From: JAFAQB01 sp046724555
Lineage (GTDB): Archaea > Thermoproteota > Nitrososphaeria > Nitrososphaerales > Nitrososphaeraceae
Length of the DNA: 7,047 nt
Assembly (NCBI GenBank): GCA_046724555.1
Contig: JBKOWU010000176.1
Span: forward strand, 1 to 7,047
Direction: 5' to 3'
The first letter of the stretch is position 1. Each line of letters starts with the position of its first letter. The notes under the pieces were generated by a model that saw nothing but the letters and a program-made list of their open reading frames with translations, searched no databases and was not told where the DNA came from. A program made the translations under genes and the position numbers. Positions 4,760 to 7,047 of this stretch are shown piece by piece.

Positions 4760-5440
4760 TTAATTTGCTGTTATTATTGATCTGGCAGTCTCGAAAATAT
4801 TGATCCACATTTGCCATGTCAGCCTGCCAGTACTGGTATTACGTCTACTTGGATGATATGAAACCAAAAGCGTTTTACCACTTGCAATACTATAGCAAGC
4901 GCCATGATGAAACGTCAGTCTATTCAAATTACTTATTTTGCAAAATGTATCAAAAGCAATCTTTCCAAGTGTAAGAACGGCTTTTGTATTACTTAGTATA
5001 TCTAATTCTGTTGACAGATACTGTGAACAGTTCGATATTTCTACTGGGCTAGGTTTGTTAAGAGGTGGAGCACATCTTATTACAGCGGTAATATATGCAT
5101 CTTTCAATATGAGGCCGTCATCGCTAGATTTGCTAGTAGGTATATTTGCAAATCCCGTCTCAAACATTGCTTTTGCAAGCCAATTGCCAGAGTCATCTCC
5201 TGTAAACATTCTGCCTGTTCTATTGCCGCCATGTGCAGCAGGTGCCAATCCAATGACTAATAATTTAGCTTCTGCATCTCCAAAACCCTGAAGAGGTTTG
5301 GCCCAGTAATGTTCATCTATAAATCTTTTTACTTTCATCTCACCTACCCGATTAATATAACTTGATAATCGAGGACATAAATTACATTGAATTATCTTTC
5401 TATTGAGCACATACAATGAATGTTCTCCAGTAAAATTCAT
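4760..5440 (-). CDS. Family 5 uracil-DNA glycosylase (UDGb), Fe-S cluster type
   Basis: This enzyme removes uracil, and in family 5 also some other deaminated bases, from DNA to start base-excision repair in the cytoplasm. Numbering from the ATG at 5440 (226 residues), motif 1 is GLAPAAHGGNRTGRMFTGD at 64-82 and motif 2 is HPSRRNTSTGRLT at 196-208. Both are characteristic of family 5; motif 1 lacks the catalytic Asn or Asp of other UDG families, as usual for this one. Four Cys fit the 4Fe-4S ligands: 19 and 22 (CNLC), 123 (IRCAPP) and 138 (NCSQYL). The length is normal and both motifs are complete. The frame can extend to a TTG at 5464, but the ATG gives the usual short lead before the CxxC and is preferred. 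It is a single gene, divergent from the DUF92 gene. It should counter cytosine deamination. Confidence 0.95.
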   Translation of the reverse strand: MNFTGEHSLYVLNRKIIQCNLCPRLSSYINRVGEMKVKRFIDEHYWAKPLQGFGDAEAKLLVIGLAPAAHGGNRTGRMFTGDDSGNWLAKAMFETGFANIPTSKSSDDGLILKDAYITAVIRCAPPLNKPSPVEISNCSQYLSTELDILSNTKAVLTLGKIAFDTFCKISNLNRLTFHHGACYSIASGKTLLVSYHPSRRNTSTGRLTWQMWINIFETARSIITAN

Positions 5441-5483
5441 TTTAAGGTTAGGACGCAAGATCAATCTAGATCAATAACATTAC

Positions 5484-5491
5484 TATTTAAT
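5484..5491 (-). promoter_or_regulatory. TATA-like box of the UDG gene
   Basis: On the minus strand AATTAAATAG (5483-5492) is a good TATA match. Transcription would start near 5458-5462, about 20 bases before the preferred ATG at 5440 and roughly at the alternative TTG (5464). This argues against the TTG as start. Confidence 0.35.
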
Positions 5492-5616
5492 TGTTCGAAG
5501 ACATATGCATCTTTAACTTTGGAATTAACTTCAGTTGCCAAGTTTTTGCAACTAACGAAAATTATCCTGTATGGATGTACTATAAACATCAAGAAGGGCT
5601 GAGAAGCGGACAATCG

Positions 5617-5682
5617 ATATTGCAAGAAAATAAATGAATGTCTATTTATCTATTATATTGTACTATGAAATAGACGCAATAT
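5617..5682. repeat. Nested inverted repeat (7+8 arms)
   Basis: ATATTGC (5617-5623) and GTCTATTT (5640-5647) on the left pair with the contiguous right arm AAATAGAC (5668-5675) plus GCAATAT (5676-5682). All 15 pairs are perfect. The left arm is interrupted by 16 unpaired bases, and the central loop is 20 bases. It could be a cruciform-forming site, a structured leader or the remnant of a terminal inverted repeat. Confidence 0.5.
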
Positions 5683-5737
5683 ATTTTGTAATTTGCCTTT
5701 AAGAAATATATATTGATGTATTATGAGTTAAAACATA

Positions 5738-5878
5738 ATGTTTTATAAATTAACACAAAAAGTGATAAGGAATTGTAGTTACATAGATCATTTAACAATA
5801 TTTGTGCTAATGTTGATCCTATTTCCTAATTTGAACAATAAGAAAGTAGATAATTTGATTCGGATGGGCGTAAAGTAA
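5738..5878 (+). CDS. Possible 46-residue ORF just upstream of the DUF92 gene
   Basis: The ATG at 5738 opens a 46-residue frame ending at TAA 5876-5878, four bases before the DUF92 start. It is basic at both ends with a hydrophobic middle (LTIFVLMLILFPNL, about residues 19-32). A TATA-like AAATATATATT (5704-5714) is centred about 29 bases before the ATG, so a leaderless transcript carrying both frames is possible. However, a second TATA-like TTTATAAA lies within its first codons. No family is recognised. It may be a leader ORF or chance. Confidence 0.2.
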   Translation: MFYKLTQKVIRNCSYIDHLTIFVLMLILFPNLNNKKVDNLIRMGVK

Positions 5879-5882
5879 ATCC

Positions 5883-6698
5883 ATGCTTTCTATGGAGCAG
5901 ACGATTGCATCAGTCTCTTTTATGGTAGCTATGACTATTCTAGCTTACAAGGTACGTATAATTGATAAATATGGTGCAATAGTAGCACTGCCAGTAGGTT
6001 TTATTATACTATATTTCGGCTCTATTCTGTGGTTTTTTATACTGTTAATATTTTTCATAACGGGATCACTGTTTACGAAATATAAATATAGACAAAAGCA
6101 AAGCATGGAATTAGCTGAAGACAATGGTGGCGCACGGAGCTGGAAAAGTGTAGTCGCAAACGGAGCACCAGCAGCAGCATTTGCAATATTGTATTACTTA
6201 TCACATAACAATCCGATCTTTACTCTGTTTTTTACAGGATCAGTTAGTTTTGCATTATCTGATACAGTGGCAACTGAAATTGGGTTGCTCAGTAAATCAA
6301 AGCCTCGTTCAATAGTAACAGGGAAAAAAATTGATACAGGTCAATCAGGTGGAATAACAATTCAAGGTGAAATAGCTGCATTGATTGGGTCACTTTTGAT
6401 AGGAAGTATTTGTGGATTATTTTTATCAGAAGATGCATTTTCTCAAATGCATGTTATACTACCGGCTGCCATCACTGGAGGGATGATAGCGACTAATATT
6501 GACAGTATACTTGGAGCAACAATTCAAGCGAAGTATAAATGTCTAAATTGTAAAAAATACGTAGAAGAGATGACAATACACTGTAACCTTCCTGTCGTTC
6601 AAGAAAAAGGCATATCCATGGTAGATAATAATGTTGTTAATCTTTTGGCTGCTTTTATAGGAGGACTCATTTCAGCCAGTTTTATTATCCTTCGTTAG
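5883..6698 (+). CDS. DUF92 / TMEM19-family membrane protein (VTE6-like)
   Basis: The 271-residue polytopic membrane protein belongs to DUF92 (PF01940), which includes plant VTE6, a phytyl-phosphate kinase. By analogy it may phosphorylate an isoprenoid monophosphate in lipid or quinone recycling; the archaeal substrate is inferred, not known. Hydrophobic segments lie at about 8-22, 31-63, 95-125, 164-181, 190-203 and 251-270. The conserved loops are visible: GGARSWKSVVANG (82-94), the SDTVATEIGLLS block (126-137) leading into PRSIVTGKKI (141-150), GQSGGIT (153-159), and IDSILGATIQAKYKC (206-220) with CxxC (220-223) and HC (233-234), then NVVNLLAA (250-257). Length and motifs are complete. The ATG at 5883 is used; Met4 (5892) is an alternative. 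A weak AT-rich block (GATAATTTG) sits about 30 bases upstream, and a stronger TATA lies about 135 bases upstream. The neighbours do not share an obvious pathway. Confidence 0.9.
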   Translation: MLSMEQTIASVSFMVAMTILAYKVRIIDKYGAIVALPVGFIILYFGSILWFFILLIFFITGSLFTKYKYRQKQSMELAEDNGGARSWKSVVANGAPAAAFAILYYLSHNNPIFTLFFTGSVSFALSDTVATEIGLLSKSKPRSIVTGKKIDTGQSGGITIQGEIAALIGSLLIGSICGLFLSEDAFSQMHVILPAAITGGMIATNIDSILGATIQAKYKCLNCKKYVEEMTIHCNLPVVQEKGISMVDNNVVNLLAAFIGGLISASFIILR

Positions 6699-6879
6699 TA
6701 AATCATTTATTATATGTTTATATATGATATCCCTAAAACGATTTTTCTCTATATGTGCAATATTTAGCGCATGTATTCTCTTATATGTGACATTTATGGT
6801 TTATTGTATTCATATCTAATGCCTTTTGAGTCGATAGAAGAGTTTATTTCCATGATTGGTTGAAACAATTCTAGCGTAT
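6699..6879. other. Intergenic region before the tautomerase gene
   Basis: The 181 bases have no coding signal. Besides the T-tract near 6741, GAGTTTATTTCC (6840-6851) is a TATA-like block about 30-40 bases before the ATG at 6880 and may be the tautomerase promoter. No ribosome-binding motif is evident. Confidence 0.35.
6741..6750 (+). terminator. T-rich candidate terminator after the DUF92 gene
   Basis: ATTTTTCTCT lies about 45 bases past the DUF92 stop codon with no stable hairpin, which fits the T-tract termination known in archaea. Assigned from position only. Confidence 0.3.
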
Positions 6880-7047
6880 ATGCCTCTAATTTCGGTCTCA
6901 ATGTACCCTGGAAGAACAAGGGAACAAAAAGAAGAATTCGCGAAGGCAATAACTAATGCAGCTGTACAGATTTTAAAAACAAAAGCTGAACATGTAATTG
7001 TTGTTTATGAAGAAAATCCACAGGAAAACTGGTTTATTTCAGGAAAG
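6880..7047 (+). CDS. 4-oxalocrotonate tautomerase-family protein (3' end outside window)
   Basis: The 56 visible residues cover almost the whole of a classic 4-OT subunit (about 60-70 residues). Met1 is followed by Pro2, which becomes the N-terminal catalytic base once Met is removed. The pattern PLISVSMYPGRTREQKEEF aligns without gaps to 4-OT, placing Arg12 at the position of catalytic Arg11. The ENWFISGK end (49-56) matches the W...GG closing segment of DmpI-like members, with Trp51 where 4-OT has Phe50. The second catalytic Arg (Arg39 in 4-OT) is replaced by Ile40, so the native reaction may differ from 4-oxalocrotonate isomerisation. The stop lies beyond the right edge. The enzyme is a small cytoplasmic oligomer. 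No aromatic-degradation genes are in view, so the substrate is unknown. The start is fixed by Pro2. Confidence 0.92.
   Translation, partial: MPLISVSMYPGRTREQKEEFAKAITNAAVQILKTKAEHVIVVYEENPQENWFISGK

Larger units (their letters stand above)
5441..5882. other. Divergent intergenic region between UDG and DUF92 genes
   Basis: Besides the promoters it contains a hairpin AGTTGC-9-GCAACT (5533-5553), a nested inverted repeat (5617-5682) and a short open frame (5738-5878) listed separately. The plus-strand ORF at 5420-5602 overlaps the UDG start and has no recognisable features. The large size of this gap compared with an ordinary divergent promoter leaves room for an unannotated short transcript. 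Confidence 0.45.

Noticed and set aside
4938..5291. 117-codon plus-strand ORF inside the UDG gene
   Set aside because: It is the antisense of a gene with complete, specific catalytic and Fe-S motifs; it has no domain of its own.
5420..5602. 60-codon plus-strand ORF at the UDG promoter
   Set aside because: It begins antisense inside the UDG start and crosses its promoter; no recognisable features.

Overview
The window is AT-rich with long intergenic gaps. TATA-like boxes sit about 25-35 bases before several starts, and no consistent Shine-Dalgarno motifs are visible. The protein set is a HxlR regulator, a stand-alone receiver domain, a ribbon-helix-helix protein with a large uncharacterised C-terminus, a MEDS-like sensory protein, a family 5 (UDGb) uracil-DNA glycosylase, a DUF92 membrane protein and a 4-oxalocrotonate tautomerase-like protein. 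Together these point to an ammonia-oxidising archaeon of the Nitrososphaeria, most like Nitrososphaera or Nitrosocosmicus. The genus is an inference from protein style, not from a marker gene. No rRNA, tRNA, CRISPR array, transposase or integrase was seen.

Layout, left to right. (1) 1-264, minus: 5' part of a HxlR-family regulator cut by the window edge. (2) 691-948, minus: an 85-residue, mostly helical protein of unknown function. (3) 949-1526: mostly non-coding, with a possible 34-residue membrane miniprotein (1223-1327, minus) and a copy of a dispersed repeat. (4) 1527-1943, minus, and 2140-2709, plus: a receiver-only response regulator divergent from a ribbon-helix-helix protein. They share a 196-base intergenic region full of TGCA motifs that holds a perfect 8+2+8 inverted repeat. 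(5) about 2873-3445, plus: a MEDS-like sensory protein with an open frame but no usable start codon for its full length. (6) 3616-4190, minus: a decayed secreted-protein gene with a stop in the signal peptide, a one-base frameshift and a late in-frame TGA. (7) 4191-4759: non-coding, with a second clear repeat copy and a long imperfect stem-loop. (8) 4760-5440, minus: UDGb. (9) 5441-5882: divergent intergenic region with a nested inverted repeat and a possible 46-residue ORF. (10) 5883-6698, plus: DUF92 / phytyl-phosphate-kinase-like membrane protein. (11) 6880-7047, plus: tautomerase cut by the right edge.

The genes are mostly single transcription units in alternating directions, so there is no strong operon logic. 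The receiver, ribbon-helix-helix and MEDS-like genes form a loose signalling neighbourhood. The UDG, DUF92 and tautomerase genes look like independent housekeeping or stress functions. I do not see a convincing new multi-gene system. The most unusual items are the multi-lesion pseudogene, the start-less MEDS gene, the TGCA-rich control region, the dispersed intergenic repeat and two structured intergenic elements.
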